64,000 bases of DNA from Ifrita kowaldi (GCA_013398055.1 VZRS01003930.1:67867-131866); one strand, 5' to 3'. Counted from the stretch's first letter, positions 27,001 through 42,000 are shown. Program-made: numbers and translations. The notes: a model not told the origin generated them from the letters alone.

Positions 27001-30000
27001 AGTGCCTAGAAGCTGCAATGATTGAAGGGGAAATTGAATCTCTCCATTCAGAAAACTCTGCAAAGTCTGGCCAGGAGGTGAGTTAAGTGCTTCTGTGGAC
27101 TTCTCTTGGGATGTTGTTGTAGAGCCCTTTATTTTTCTTTGGGTTTCGTGTCTGGTTTTTATGGTTGATGGCACCTGCTGTATATATGGGAATCCTCATT
27201 GCCTGTAGAGGCTGAGCTGCTTCTCTTTACACAGCTGTTCATGTTTCATCACAGTTATTTTAAAGATTTTTTTCTACTTGCGTAAAAAAGTTCAGGTATA
27301 ATTTCTTCCTTGATGTCAATCTTTGCAGTAATGAAGTTTTGCTTCCTTTAATCTTATCATAGCACACACAGGGTTTAATTGTGAAGCCTAGTGACGCACT
27401 CTGAAATCATGCTCCAGTCGGAAGTTCTGGTGCCAATTTTGTGTTTTGCAACAAATGCTTTATACCATCCCTTTTACAATGAGCATATTTCCTGAAATAT
27501 AATTTGAAGAAAACAAAATCTCAGAAATGTCTTGATACAATCCCAAGTTTAGTTTCTTCATGCAAGGCGAAACCTTGTATGAATCTGCTACAAGAGCCCC
27601 ATTGTTCATCTTACGAAGTTGCAGTTAAAACCTGTGTGTATTCATGCATAAAATGTCAGTTCTGTTATAAATGCTTGACTAGAAATGTCAGACTTGGGTG
27701 TTGTGGGGTTTTTTGGTTTGGTTTTGAGGCTTTTTTAACTTGTAATGTTGGGAAAGTGCGAAACAGCAGGATAATGATGTACAGGTCTATACTGTTAAAC
27801 TTTGAGTTCTGTGAAATGGTCAGCTTTGGCTTCTTAGCATGTGGAAATAGAAGTCATATGACAGACTGACGGTGGAAAACCAAGAAAAGTGATGTATTAA
27901 GTCCTATTCTATAAAAACATTGCTGCATTATTACCATGGCCAAGTAAATTGGTTATGTTTCCCTGAAATAATCCATACTAATGCTTCTTTTAGTCATTAT
28001 GTTTAAATACAATGCCTGAAAGAAGTTAAACTGCATTGGAAGATTTGGAAGTACTAAAGAACTCTGAATTTCTTGTAACTTTACCATGGTCTGCCTTAAC
28101 TGATCCTCAAAGTAACATTCAATTTCTTTTCCTTATTCCCACCATTGCCTCTAATGGGGTATTTAGCTTGTTCACTATTGTTATTGTTATTATTGTTATT
28201 ATTATTGTTGTTATTGTTATTACTATTGTTATCATGATGCCTAAAAGTCTCAGTCACGGAGCAGGATGTCAGCAAGTGAGCTAATGTAGGAACAGAAAAA
28301 GGAGACATTCCCTATCCCGAGGAATTTAAATCATGCCTCAAGGCAATTTTCGCCTAAGCACAGGAAGAAAAGGCTGTTTGCCAGGTATTGTATGAAAAGA
28401 CTATTCAAGACATTTGGCCAGATAAGAGAACTTGAAGTGAGCCCTGAGTCAAATGCCACATCTGGGCTATGGCATTGATGACAAATATGTGCCAGTGGTG
28501 TCTGCAGCAATCAGAGAAACTTCAGGTGATGGCTGGACACCCAAAAGTTACTAAATGAGTAGACTGTGGTTGTTATGTTTGAGAATGGAGAGGAAAAAAA
28601 AAGATCTCCAGTGCTGGAACTGGAACTGGATTTGTATTGTAGTTGAGAAACAATGTATGTAAAAAAAGAAATGAGGACTATGGATAGACCTCTACTGAGT
28701 AGTCAGAGTCAAATGGGATAAGATGATGATAACAGTGATTAGAGGCATGAGTAGAAACTTCAAGCTGTTAATATGGAGGAAATGTCAAACACTTGCTGAT
28801 CCTGTTTCAGAGGGGGTCATTAGAAACTTTGAATGATATCAGGTGAATAAAAGGATTAGGAAGTTGAGTCTGAGAGAACTGTAGCAGGAAGAGCACTTGC
28901 TAGCACTGTTAATAACCCTTTCATGTCATTGAGGAGTGAAGAGAACAGAACAGTTGGCAAGGCAGGTAGGTTCATGCATGAGCTGACTTTCGTATGAGTG
29001 AGATAAATGTGAGTGGAACAAGCCTTTCTGCCTTCTCTGCTGGAACACCGACAGCAAAGCTGTGATGCACCGTGGGCAACAAATGGTCTGTGTTTACAGT
29101 GAAGGGAGAAGGTGGCAACTTTGGAAATTTTTTGCTGACCCACCATCTAAAACCAATTTCTCTCACAGCTGTGTCAGACTGCAGGTATTGCACCATTATT
29201 ACTGAATTTCTGCTATTGGAAGGCATTAATGTTAGGGATTTCTGTTTGTGTTTTTTTTTTATCCAGCACTGGTTCACAGAGCTTCCTCCTGTTTTAACGT
29301 TTGAGCTATCAAGATTTGAGTTTAATCAGGCTTTGGGGAGACCAGAGAAGATACACAACAAATTAGAATTTCCTCCAATTTTATATCTAGACAGGTATGG
29401 TATAATATTATCAACAAAATCCTAGTATGAACATAAAATAAATCTTGTGAGTTTGTTAAAGTTGATGATGTGTTTCATGCTCACTTAAATCACAGTAAAT
29501 TTATGTTCTATTTATACAAGTTAGAGTTTTCATGTGTTTCATCTGTTTCAGAAAATACACATAGGTAACAATTTAAGACATACTGCTCCTTTGTGTCAAA
29601 AACCTGCTTCCACTTTCATTTATTGCTAGGTACTTGTATACACAGGCAAAATACTTTGAAAAATCACACTGTTTATGGGTCCATTTGGGAAAATGGGTGA
29701 CAAGTTGGATATTTTGTGGTGTTCCAGATACTCTTCAAACATGCAGTCAATTTTCAGCATGAGTGCGTGCAGTTTCTCTGTAGAGCAGAAATACCAGGAT
29801 GGTTTTCAGTTAGCTGCTTATTGTTGTTTGTGAACCTAAATAATGAAACAGGAGTGTTGCTCTGTGGTTGCTACTTAAACCACTTAATTTAGACTTTCTC
29901 TAATAGTAGCTTTCTAATACATTATTGTCATCCATGATATGAACAGAGCTTTTGACACTGGGGAAAAAACATCTTCTGAAAGTTGTGGAAGAGAAGGCTT

Positions 30001-33000
30001 ATTTTCTTCTTCTCAGTTCTCTTTTAGTGCTGAGGTATGTTGTAGGTTCTAGAGGGTGTGAGCTTTTATTAGCACTATGCAGTGTGGTTGATGGGGACAG
30101 ACCTCAGTTTCACCGTTGGGATGCTGTGGGCTGATGCTACTTTCTAAATTTCATGTTTTACAGGTATATGCACAAAAACAGAGAAATAACAAGAATTAAA
30201 CGAGATGAAATCAAGAGACTCAAAGAGTACCTCACAGTCTTACAGCAGAGATTAGAACGGTACTATAGATAACTGTGTAAATTCAAATAGTATTATGGGC
30301 TACATAGAATAACTCTTTGCAATTATACACCTTGTGTGTAGTTATTTACTGGAGATTTCCTTTCTATATCTCTTTTCTTTTCTCCTTTCTTTGGAAGCTT
30401 TGTATAAGTGTTGTAATTCTGATTCATGAAACATGCTAGGAAAGGCTTGCTTTAATTAATTGCAGTCAACCAAAAAAATTTTTTTTTCTTTTTCTTTTTT
30501 TTTTTTTATATCTGTGAGTCATGGCATTAATACGTTTTGTGGTTAACAGATATTTAAGCTATGGTTCTGGTCCTAAACGATTCCCCTTGGTAGATGTCCT
30601 GCAGTATGCCCTGGAGTTCGCCTCCAGCAAGCCGGTGTGCACGTCTCCTGTGGATGACCTGGGTGCCAGTGCCCCTGCCAGCAGCACACTGCCACCACAG
30701 ATCCCCCCCAGGTAAGGGCTGCCTTCTGCTCCGTGGGGCAGAGGCCAGAGCAAACCAGCCTCTGGGAGAGAGGGAGCACGTTCAGCTGCTTTGCTCACCA
30801 GATCAATAAAACGAGGCGTTTCCTAAGGGGGGTAGTGTAAAGTTTCTGCTCTTTTCTTTCAGCACGGCAGGCTTAAATAAACAAAAATGTTAATCACCTG
30901 AGTTTGTCTCATGCACTTACAAAAATGTATTCACAAGGAGATCACCATTTTCAAGCACAGCCCAATCTACAATTCTAAATAGACAGAAGATCTAGATGAG
31001 GTCACTGATTCCCATTTGTATTGTTTAAGAATCTGAATTGGGCAGTGTGTATGTGCTGCATAGCATCAAGGTTTCTGGTGTGCAGTTTGTCTCTTCTTGC
31101 CTGGGAGCTAAGCTCCTTTTCTGCCATGCAGTTTGCATATTTTACCAAGTTTGTCAGGAACCTAATAATCTGACTTCTTAAATGCAGAGTAGCTAAAGTT
31201 CCAGAGGCATAAATGTCCAATATGTTGTTTTTCTCTCTATTTAAGCTAGTAACTCAGTGTAGGGGATTGAGTGTATGCTCAGTCAGTTTGTAGATGATGC
31301 CCAGCAGAAAAGGACCTGGAGGTGCTGGTCAGCAGTAGCTGAACATGAGCCAGCTGTGCCCGGGTGGCCAAGAAGGCCAATGGCACCTGGCCTGTATCAG
31401 CAATAGTGTGGCAGCAGGACCAGGGCAGTGACCGTCCCCCTGTGCTGGGCACTGCTGAGGTCACACCTCAAATCCTGTGTCCAGTTCTGGGCCCCTCACT
31501 GCAAGAAAGACATTGAGGGTCTGGAGTGTGTGCAGAGACGGGCAATGGAGCTGGGGAAGGGTCTGGAGCACAAGTCTGAGGAGGAGCAGCCAAGGAAGCT
31601 GGGGGGGCTCAGCCTGGAGAAAAGGAGGCTCAAAGGAGACCTCATCACTCTCTACAACTCCCTGACAGGAGGGTGTAGCCAGGTGGGAGTTGGCCTCTTC
31701 TCCCGGTAACAAGTGACAGGACACAAGGAAACGGCCTCAAGTTGTGCTTGAGGAGGTTTAGATTGGATACTAAGGAAATGTTTCTTCACAGAAAGGATTT
31801 TCAAAGGTTGAAACAAGCTGCCCCAGGCAGTGGTGGAGTCATCCCTGGTGGTATTTAAAAGATGTGCAGATGTGGCACTGAGGGACATGGTTTAGTGGTG
31901 GACTTGGCAGTGCTGGGTTAACGGTTGGACTTGATCATCTTAGAAGTTTTCTCAAACCTAAATAATCCTATGGTAATAGAGTATAACTTTGGATAAGTGG
32001 AGTTTATAACAGTTTAAAACATAGCTTTGTACATTGTATTTGGACAGTAGTGTTCTGTCTTCTGGGTCAGTCAAGTTTAAATTTCAGAGAAGTGAAGTAC
32101 ATGAATCTAAAAAGACTTTAAAAAGATACCAAATGTCTTACTGATATAATGCCAGCCGAAATCATGATGATTGATAAGAGAAGACAAACTTTTAAAAGGT
32201 ACCATTGCTTGCATGAAATACAATGTCAAAAGTAAGACACTGTTCAAACTTCTGTATAGCAAGTTTGTTCTGTAGAAATCTAAGTATTGTGGCTTTTTTG
32301 TCCATCCATAGAAACACCACGGCATGTTATATGGAGTGACATTTTCAGCTCTGAAAGTTCTCAGAACTTTGTAAGGTCCTGAAGAATCCAGGTTCTTCAG
32401 GCTGTATCATGATGCTGTACACAAAAATTCAGTAGCTTGCAAGGAAGGTCTTCAGATTCCTGTTCTGCAGTGTAATTATGTATAGGTGATCTTGCTGATG
32501 GGAAGAAAAATATCTGTTACAAGTCTTCATTTTTATTACGCTGCTGCTCTTGCAGAATTCTCCTAAGATGGCTGCTTTGCAGCTCGACTTACAGTGGTTT
32601 GGAACAAATTTAGATCGGTTGGTAGCACATTTCCAGTGTGCCATAAATATCAGAGGTCTCTTCATTATTGCTGTTCAGCTAACTTAAGTTGTAGGTAGGA
32701 CGTTAGAAAAAGTATGTCTGCTAGGCATAAGACACATTAAGAAGTTATTAAACTGAGAATTTGTGCTTATTGGATTTTATAGTCAGTGGGCCATAAGACA
32801 AACTGCTGTGATTTCTCTCTCTGCCATTTGGCTGTAAATGTTTCAAACTGCAGTTATTTACATGTATGACGTGATTTGAAATTGTTCAGTAGTGTTTCAA
32901 ATAAAGCAAACTCTTTTGTCATGCTAATATGTAATACACCAGAAAGCTTTTAGAATTTACATACTAATTCCATATTGCTATTGTAGTTACCTGTTCTGGA

Positions 33001-36000
33001 TTGCACTGTAGGAAACTGTAACCTTTAAAATGCCCATTTTCAGATGAAAAGCTTGTTTTTATGGTGTAACTTTTAGTCTGTCTATGTGACGATTCAATTG
33101 TTGTATTTCATGTTTTGAATGAATGCAGCACAATAGAGCAGCAGGGTCCTTCATCTTCAGATGTCCCAAGCACATCTCCTGTACAAAGATCAGTAATACA
33201 TAAACCATTCACACAATCACGGATTCCACCTGACCTGCCCATGCATCCGGCACCAAGGCACATCACGGAGGAGGAGCTGTCTGTCCTGGAGGGCTGTTTG
33301 CATCGCTGGAGGACTGAAGTAGAGAATGACACAAGAGGTAATGCCACGCACTGGGGAATGCATTTGCTGTAGGAAAGGATTTGTGCAAGGTGGGGAAGTC
33401 TTTCATCCAAGAAGGTTTAGTGTTCGGCATGTAGATAGATGGAGCATGTGTGAAATGCACCCCTGTTTGGCTTTTTGTGAGAGACAATAAAGATGCAGCC
33501 ATGTGCAGTTGTACAGCCTTGTGGAAGAGAGGTTCTTTCTTCTCTTTGTCTTTCAGATTTACAAGAAAGTATATCTAGAATACATCGGACAATTGAATTG
33601 ATGTACTCTGACAAAACAATGGTCCAAGTAAGTACAGTTTTGGTGTGAGATAATTGAAAATAGATCCTTTTGTGGCACTTTTTAGAAGTTCTTAGATGCT
33701 TGAAAACACAACAAGTGTACAACAATTATGTAGTGTTTTGGGAAATTTCATTGGAAAGTCATAATGGGTTTTGCAAGCCCTTTAGTTGTGCACAGTCAGA
33801 TGAAAGACAGCCTTACAGTATTTTACAGGTGACAAGCTTAAATTCAAGCAACTGTGATGAAAAGCCCAAATATGTTCTATCTCTGATCCCCATTTTTTAC
33901 CTGAATGCAGATTTGCACAGCAAAATTTTCTTGCCCTGATTTGCCCATATTGCTCAGAAACCTTATGGCTTTAAGGTGGTGAAGCATTAGACATAGGAAA
34001 GTACTACTTACTTTGCTGCTTACTGCCACTGTGTATTGCAACTTCCACGCTAATATGTGGAAATTCAAGGCTCCTGATTTTGATTTGTAGTTAATTCCAG
34101 TGAGTGGTTCTGTTGTTGTTGGCTTGGTTTTTTGTTGTTGTTTGTTTTGGTTTTTTTTAAACTCTGTCTAGATTTGGTATCAGTCACCCTGGTTATTAGT
34201 CTAAGCTGTCTTTTAACAAATTCTCATTCTGTGTAATCTGAACAGCTTTTAGAATGTTTTACTGTGGAGTTGTGGCTCCTCTGCTGTTTCTTATGTTCAC
34301 ATACTCATGTTCTCTCACTCTGACAGGTTTTAAGGTTAAGGATTACTTCCTCTGTTACTTTCTGTTAGTAAAAAGAACTATTTGCATTCCAAGTAAGATC
34401 TGTTCAGCTTACAGTTTTCCTTGAGGTATGTTTTCATTTTGTACATGGCTTGTAATAGTTCCTGGTAGCTGAACTCTGATGTTAAGGATTTCAGGCAGAT
34501 TTGCCTAGATGACTTTCTTTAAGCTTGCTACTGGCAGGCACTTTTTTTCCCTTAATACTTGTGTTCTAACAAGGAGGCCACAGGCTACATGTCATCTAAC
34601 AGCAAAATTAATTAATTTGGTAACTTGCATCCCAGTAGTCTACCTATGTTGGCTTAGGTGTTGGAGGAGGAAATACCTCTGGATAGCAAAGATACCAGTC
34701 AGCTGTCATTACAAAAGAAAAAGGAGATTACTTAGTAAAACACCAAGTAGGTGCTGAACCCATATGAAATCACAGGCTGGAAGGGAAGCTGTCCTTCTGC
34801 CTCTCAGCTGGTTTGTCCCTGTGGCTGTTTTGGCACAAGAGAAAGGAGGCAGGTACGCACAGCTGTCTACTTTTCCCTGCCTATCTCTGTCTCTGGGTGA
34901 TTTGATAGCCAGGTATTGCCCCATCCCCTGGGAGCAGTTTCACAGTATTGATGTTTCTCTCTGCACAATACAATTGCAGGATTGAAAGCTTTTCTCTTGC
35001 AAGTCAAGTTCTAGACACATAAAATTAGACACATTTTTAAGACGAACCTGTAATATTTGCAGGATGCTTCCTAGTATATTTATGAACTATTTGAGAAGCT
35101 CTTTGTCCTCTCCTTTTGAGGAGACTAAAATAGTCCATAAAACCTTTGTCGAGTGGTCATATGAAATACATTCCCGAAATCTTTATTGTTTATTCTTCTG
35201 AATGTTTCATCAGCTGCTTATATATTTCCTTCCTTCTGTGAACTTCCTGCTGGGAAAGAGACACAACTGTTTTTTCTGTGGGAGTTCATCTTGGATATAG
35301 CAGCTTTGACATACCTGTTCTGCAGCTATGTGTGATGGGGTTGGTGAAGCTCCATTCCTGGTTCATGAGTAGTAAGTGTAAACTAAGAAGTTTAATGCCA
35401 CCTATGTTTGTGCCGCCTTGTACTACTGATAACTGTTGAAATAATGGCTTATCACAAGAGATGCCTGTTGGCACTGAACCCACCTATCCCCTGGTCACAG
35501 ACCTCTGTGGGGAACCTTCCTGAAAGCTCAGTGGGGATGACTGACAGCTGCTTCTCCTGACTTGGAGGAGAGGGTGGGGACCCTCAAGCTGACCCAGTTA
35601 GCATGGTTTTAAGTTAAATCATTTAAATTCAATGGGGATTTTTATTGCCTGATTTTAGAGTGAGAAAATTTTGTCGAAGCCTGAAGAGACACCTTTTTTT
35701 TGAAATCAGGATCTGCATACATTTTTTGTGCATATACACAGGCTTGCAGTAATTTTAAGGAGGCTTTCACACTGGTTTAATAACCAATGTTAAAAACCCC
35801 AGAGCATTCAGATTTAAGGACTTCCAAGGATTTCTTCTGTGTGTATTTCTTGTGTTTGGGAGGTTTAGAGTACAGTCTCTGGAATGACAGGCTGTTTGAT
35901 TCCAGCTGCTGTGCAGTCACTCAGCTTTACAGTTCAAGGGGAGTTGCAAAATCTCCAGCACTTGCATATAGCCTGGAAGAGAATGATCAAGTTAAAAATA

Positions 36001-39000
36001 ACTTCAAGGGGTTTCTCAAGTCACAGTCATGTGTGGATTTATGATTGTTGCAATACTCAAACAGTATTTGCAAAAAATACTGAGTACACCTTGAGTTAAA
36101 GAGACTGTTTATCTTCAGTCCAGATTGTGACACCAGTACAAGCTGGTTTTGGGTTTTTCATCCCAGCTGAGCTGTTGTCATTCAGGCACACTCTGCATAG
36201 CAGGGAAGCTCAGTTTTCCCTTTTATGATGCACGTGCTATTCCAGCAGGTTAAAATGAGTCAATCACTAAGGTGTTTTCAAAAGACTTGTAAGGAAGGAA
36301 GAACTCATTCATTCTGCTTCTCTGTCTGTCCTTCAGATTTCCAACTACTTAGACAGAAATTAAGTTTCCCAATCTTCTTACTTGTTGTTTTACAGATGTA
36401 GCCTGGAATTCTTTTTACACTGACCCTAGAAGCTGCTATCTTCCTTTGCCTCAGGAGGAGGAGAGGACCTCTTCAGGTCTTCCATGCTTTACTTAGAAGT
36501 GCTTTTCCTGATACATTTAAAATACTGGAAAACAGTTGTGTTCCTATTCTACTGTAGGAATTTTTTTGGGGGGTAACTGAAGTATTAATTTAAATAAATT
36601 CTCTTACTGTCATACAGAAAACACTTGAGTTTGTTACCTTGAATTTGCATGTGCCTTTCCAGACTTTTTGACAGGTTTGCCAGGTTGGAACTGAAGCAAA
36701 TCACAGGCAGTCAAGGCTGACTTATTTGAGGGGTTTTTTTGGTAGATACAATGAAGGTAGGAATATTAAGGAATTAAGAAAAAACGATGCCTGGCAGTAA
36801 AGACAGCAGAGTAAACATATATGTTCTGCACGGACTAATATTTTTAAGATCTCCTGTAACTAGTAGTGGTAAGTAACATAGTTCCAAGTCCTTATGCTTA
36901 GTAAGTTGCTAGTTTTACATGTTTGTTTTTCCTCTGTGTTGTGTTTTGATCCTGATTAGCTTTATTTCAGTTACTCTTTTATTTCATGTAGCTATTATTG
37001 CTGGCATACAATAGGAACTAAATGCTGTCAGGGAGGGTTTGACATTTGTTGTATTTTCTGTTTTGTTTTTTTTAAGGTTCCTTATAGGTTGCATGCTGTG
37101 CTAGTTCATGAGGGTCAAGCGAATGCAGGACACTACTGGGCATATATTTATGACCACCACCAGAACAGATGGATGAAATATAATGATATTTCTGTGACAA
37201 AGTCAACTTGGGAAGAGTTGGAACGGGACTCTTTTGGTGGTTACAGGAATGCCAGTGCATATTGTTTAATGTATATCAATGACAAGGAGCAATACTTGAT
37301 ACAAGGTAACGTTATCAGCAGGGATTCTGCATGACACAGAATAGCTAAATGCATTGGTTAAGCAAACTTCTTGCAGGTGGATTTCCAGATTTTTGAAATG
37401 TTTTTAATAGTTATTGAAAGTTTTATTCCTGCCCCTAACTGTTAGATTGTTTTTGTGGGTAGAACAATTGCTGTTCAACTTCTAGATCAATAAAGACAAT
37501 GCCAGTATTTCAGCATTATTAAGATAAAAAAATAAACTGCTTGCTAATTTGTAAACATTTTTGACAAGTGATTGCAGAATTTTGGAGGGTTTATGTCAAG
37601 ATTAGAAGAGAAATATGGAAATAGAGAAATGAGCCTTTTCACATTAAAATCCTCATGTAGCTGCTTTTTTTCCCTAAGCTTCAGAGCTCCGATGCACTCT
37701 ACTGGAGTGTGGAAACTTGAAAGCTTATGCAAGTATATTGAAATGTGAATAAATTAGCCCTACCAACCACACATCAAATCTAACCAATACATGGATTGGG
37801 AAATTTTTTCCAGGTCATGTAGTAGTATGCAGCTATAAGGCTGTGTATGGAAGTGTTTGAAGAGAGGACAGAGATCCCTTAGCATGAAGTTTTTGATAAC
37901 GGCAGGCAGAGAACTGTCTGTGAAAGTGTCCAGAGATTCAGTAGTAGGTCAGGGAAAATATCCAGGTTCCTGTTTTCACATAGGGCAGAAGGCTCAAGTG
38001 CTCATTTGTTCAGTTTTTACATGAGAGTCAATATTACCCTTGACATTCCTAGATGGCCAAGTTGGTAGGTTGGTAGTGCTCTTGCAGCCATAGGGTGTTT
38101 GGGCCCCGTAGGCTGCCTGTGCCATTCCAGTACAGTCTGAGGCTTGTTCACTGTGGAACAACTACAGCTGGGGGATCCCCTGGGATCTGGCATATCCCTG
38201 CAGAGACCATTCTCAAAGCAAAAGGAAGATTACTCAATTTAGCTGGTGTTCTTATCAGCTGACCTTCTGAATTCCTGTAGGCCTACTCTCCTTTCCCTTT
38301 TCTCTTGTCAGGTTTAGCTGTGTCCAGCTCTCTGTGGCAGTAATACCATCAAGCAGTGGTGGGGGAGTTTATAACTGTTCTCTGAATGTTCACACAGAGT
38401 GCTCAACAGAGAGTAAAACCAGTTAAAACTAGTATAGTTTTGGGGGTTTGGTGTTACACTGTACATTTATGGTAATTCACTTGAGGAAATCTGTTGAACA
38501 TACTTTCTTCTGACATACTTTCTTCTGTCCTAGTCTTTCTTTTTCTGAAATTTACATTTCATGTTACCACAGAGGAATTTAACAAAGAAACGGGACAGAT
38601 CCTTGTTGGAATGGACACGCTGCCTTCTGATCTAAGGGATTATGTCAAGGAAGACAATAAACGTTTTGAAAAAGAACTTGAAGAGTGGGATGCAGAACTT
38701 GCTCAGAAGGCACAGCAGGAGAAATTGTTATCTCAGATACCCAGGGCACCAGCACCCTCACCTGCTCCAGGTTAGCTGCTTCTACCTGTTTGTAAAGGGA
38801 GTAGGACCAAAAATCACTGGGGATTGTATATATCATTTTACAGCTTAACAAAGGAAGAAGTTGTCAATTTGTGTAATCTTGAATTACAGCCATTTACTTG
38901 GCTAAGGTAACTGTACTTGAAGTTTAGCCTGTTGGGGTGGTTTTTTGCATTTCATTTTTTATTTAAAGAAAATAATTATTCATTGGTTCTTTTGCCTTTT

Positions 39001-42000
39001 CCCTCCCAGTTGTCCTGAGATTTTTTTTTTTTTCTTTCCACCTGTAGAAACTGAGGCTTTTTAAGATAGGTCTCACCAACCTTTTGAGGATTTTTAGTCC
39101 ATAAATAATATATTTCTTCTATTCAGGATGATTTAGTGTGAGACCTTCATTCACATTTTAAATTTGGACAGCATTTAGATCTGAAGAGCAGAATAATTTA
39201 TTTGGTGTGGTGCAGTGAATAGATTTAGCAATAGTAGGGCCTGCTTAAGAAATTACTGTGTGGAAATGAGGGTGTTAAAACTGTGGAAAAGATTCTGACC
39301 AGCAGCTGTGAGGCCAGTGCTTGTAGGAACCCAGTTAATAAGGACCACTGGCAATCTGATTATAAACCAGAGCTGCTTTGACCTTAAAAACCTGCCAGGT
39401 TTTTGGTAACATCCACCTTTTGCTCCATTGCAGTAGGCTGTATATGTTATATGAAAGATGGTATGATGGATTTGCTGTCCAGATGTTCTCATTGCTGTAT
39501 TTGAGTTCTAAAGATTGAGCATATATTTCTCATAACTGTGTGTGACTGCAAAGTGAGTGTAAGGAATGCAGTGATTTAATGGCATTGCTTGTTTTGTAAA
39601 CTCTACGGAGAGTTACTTCATTATTTTCTATGTTTTGGGTTCACAAACACTTTGAGACTCATGCTGTTTCTTTGTTAGTAATGGAAAGTACAAAATTAAT
39701 GTTTTATTTGTCTGCCAAAATTTGGTTTCATCATGTAAGGAATATAAGACACTATTTGTGCTAATCAATTTATTGCTCTCAAGTGGAGGAGACTGAGATT
39801 TCCCTTGAGGCAGAAAAATATAATGTGTTTATTATTTTACAAAGTGAAAATAAATCTTGCACTCAAGTGGCTGGAGGTCATTCCATACGTTGAGTCTGTA
39901 TCCCACAGAAACTCCAGCTAGAATCTCATCTTTGTTCTCAGTCATCCCTGATGATTGATTGATGAACACTCCTCACTCAAGAGCTTTAATGGGTCTATAG
40001 ACAGGACAGGTCTATTATTCCTGATATAAAATCAGAGATATGTTCATAGAGAAGTGTTCAAGATGACATGAGACACAGACTGGTGTAAAGTTGTACTTGT
40101 GAATTGTGTGACCTACCCTGCATTTTCTGTGTGGTTACCTTATCTATGAGACAGTGATCCAAATAAAACTAACCAATTTAAAATTCATGCTTATGTTAAC
40201 ACACAAAATTGTTATCTTATTTCTGTCTCTAAGTTCAAGCAGGAGAACCAGAGTATTTAGAGCAGCCATCAAGAACTGATATTTCAAAGCACTTAAAAGA
40301 AGATTCTGTCCAAGCAATCAATAAAGCTTTAGCTGAACAAGAAGATAGAGGTCCAGAAGCTATAATGGATACGGTGAGGATATTTTGAAGCTTGAAATAC
40401 TTCTTTTGCTTTTATTTTACAAGTGAAAATGATACAAGAACTGATAAAAGGGTGTGAGTCTGGAAACTTTGAACAGAAAATTGCTTTGTCTTCAGGGACT
40501 GTCCAACACTAAAGTCCCTCCAGAAAGTGTGTACAACGGTAATGGGTGTAGTGCAAAAAAAAAAAAACTAAAATAGGTGTTCTCTGTGGGGTTAAAGTGC
40601 TTGTCAGGAGTACAGCATATTGTTCAAATTACAATCAGGTGTTTGTGCCCACCATCTTTTAAAAATGTTAGATGATCCCATGTATTTTTGAAGAGTAAAC
40701 ATTGACAGATAAGGTAAAAGACTTGAAAAATACTGCTTTAGACATTCAGGTTTTTATCGGAGAAATACAAGAATATAATTGAGTTCCTTTGACAGACCTG
40801 TGAAAGTTAATGTAGATTTGAAAAATAAGGGGTTTTTCAACAGTGTTCTGTAACTTTAATGCAGATTCACAACTTGATGAAAATCATTTTTTGTGTTTCA
40901 TAGGACGCCTATATCAACTTCAAATGTCTCTAATAATCAGTGTTGGGTATTTCCATTTTCACTTTGTACAAAATATACTAAGAGGAATGGGACATTATTT
41001 TATTGGTCATTATTGAAACTAATATTTGGCATTTCTTTCTTTCAGCAAATATTTTTTTGCTTCCCTATTAGTATACAGATAAATGACAAATGGGTTTGCC
41101 ACAAAACCAAGTGCCATTAAAACAATATATGCACGTGTCTTGGAACTATATCCATAAATGTACAGTGTGACTTCCTTAGGCATCCCTAGAAACCACTAGA
41201 GCTATAAACAGTTCAGATCTATGCAAAATGCTTCCTAAGATCAGGTGTGAGCCCTCATTAAACAGAAGCAGTCTGGCCTCAGATATCTTAAAATCTTTGA
41301 AAATGATGTGACTGCTTGTTGACACCCTGTTGACCTGCTGTGTTTTGCACCCCTCCTGTGGTGTCAGGAAAGCAGGGAAGCATGCTTCCTCTGCTAAACT
41401 GAAATCAAAGCTAGCAGGGAAACTCATCTAACCCTGGATGAAAAAACTCTCTGCCACTAAAGGCTTAGGCAGCTGCATATTGGCCTTTTTTGAGTTCTCA
41501 GAACAGCTTAGTGGGAGGCTGTTTAATACGCGTTACTCCAGCTGAAGAGGTGGCCGTGAAGATATCAAAACACATTTTAAAATGTCTTTCATAATGCTGT
41601 CCTCTTTCTTTGGTTTGTGGGCACCATCCCAGTGGGATGTGAGAGAATCTTAGACTTTTTTCTATGGATCAAGTGTTGTAGTTCAGGATAATGACACTTG
41701 ACACAGTGGACAGCCTTAGGAATTCACAAGACTGTGGTTGGGGAACACCACGATCTGTTTAATGAGACAAAAGGAAAAAACCAAACCATGCAAACATTAT
41801 TAAGAAACAAATGTACTTCAGCTGTTAAAATGCAGAAGTAAATTCCTAGTTAATCTGAAGGTACTCCATTAACGTTTAAAAGCTGCTCTCTATATCCCAA
41901 ATTTCATTTAGGCTGAACTGTGCTTCCTTCTCAGCATATCAGCATGCTTTCTAACTATTCTACCTCCATGTGCATTCAGACATGCAGGCATATATTCCAT

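Larger units (their letters stand above)
27078..29266 (+). other. USP25 intron
   Basis: About 2.2 kb. It holds an ancient retroposon fragment on the minus strand whose trinucleotide-rich tail lies at 28173-28235 (listed separately). The remainder has no recognisable element. Confidence 0.8.

Noticed and set aside
28096..28308. Minus-strand frame with a poly-Asn run
   Set aside because: Generated by the (ATT/GTT)n tract of a retroposon tail, not a protein.
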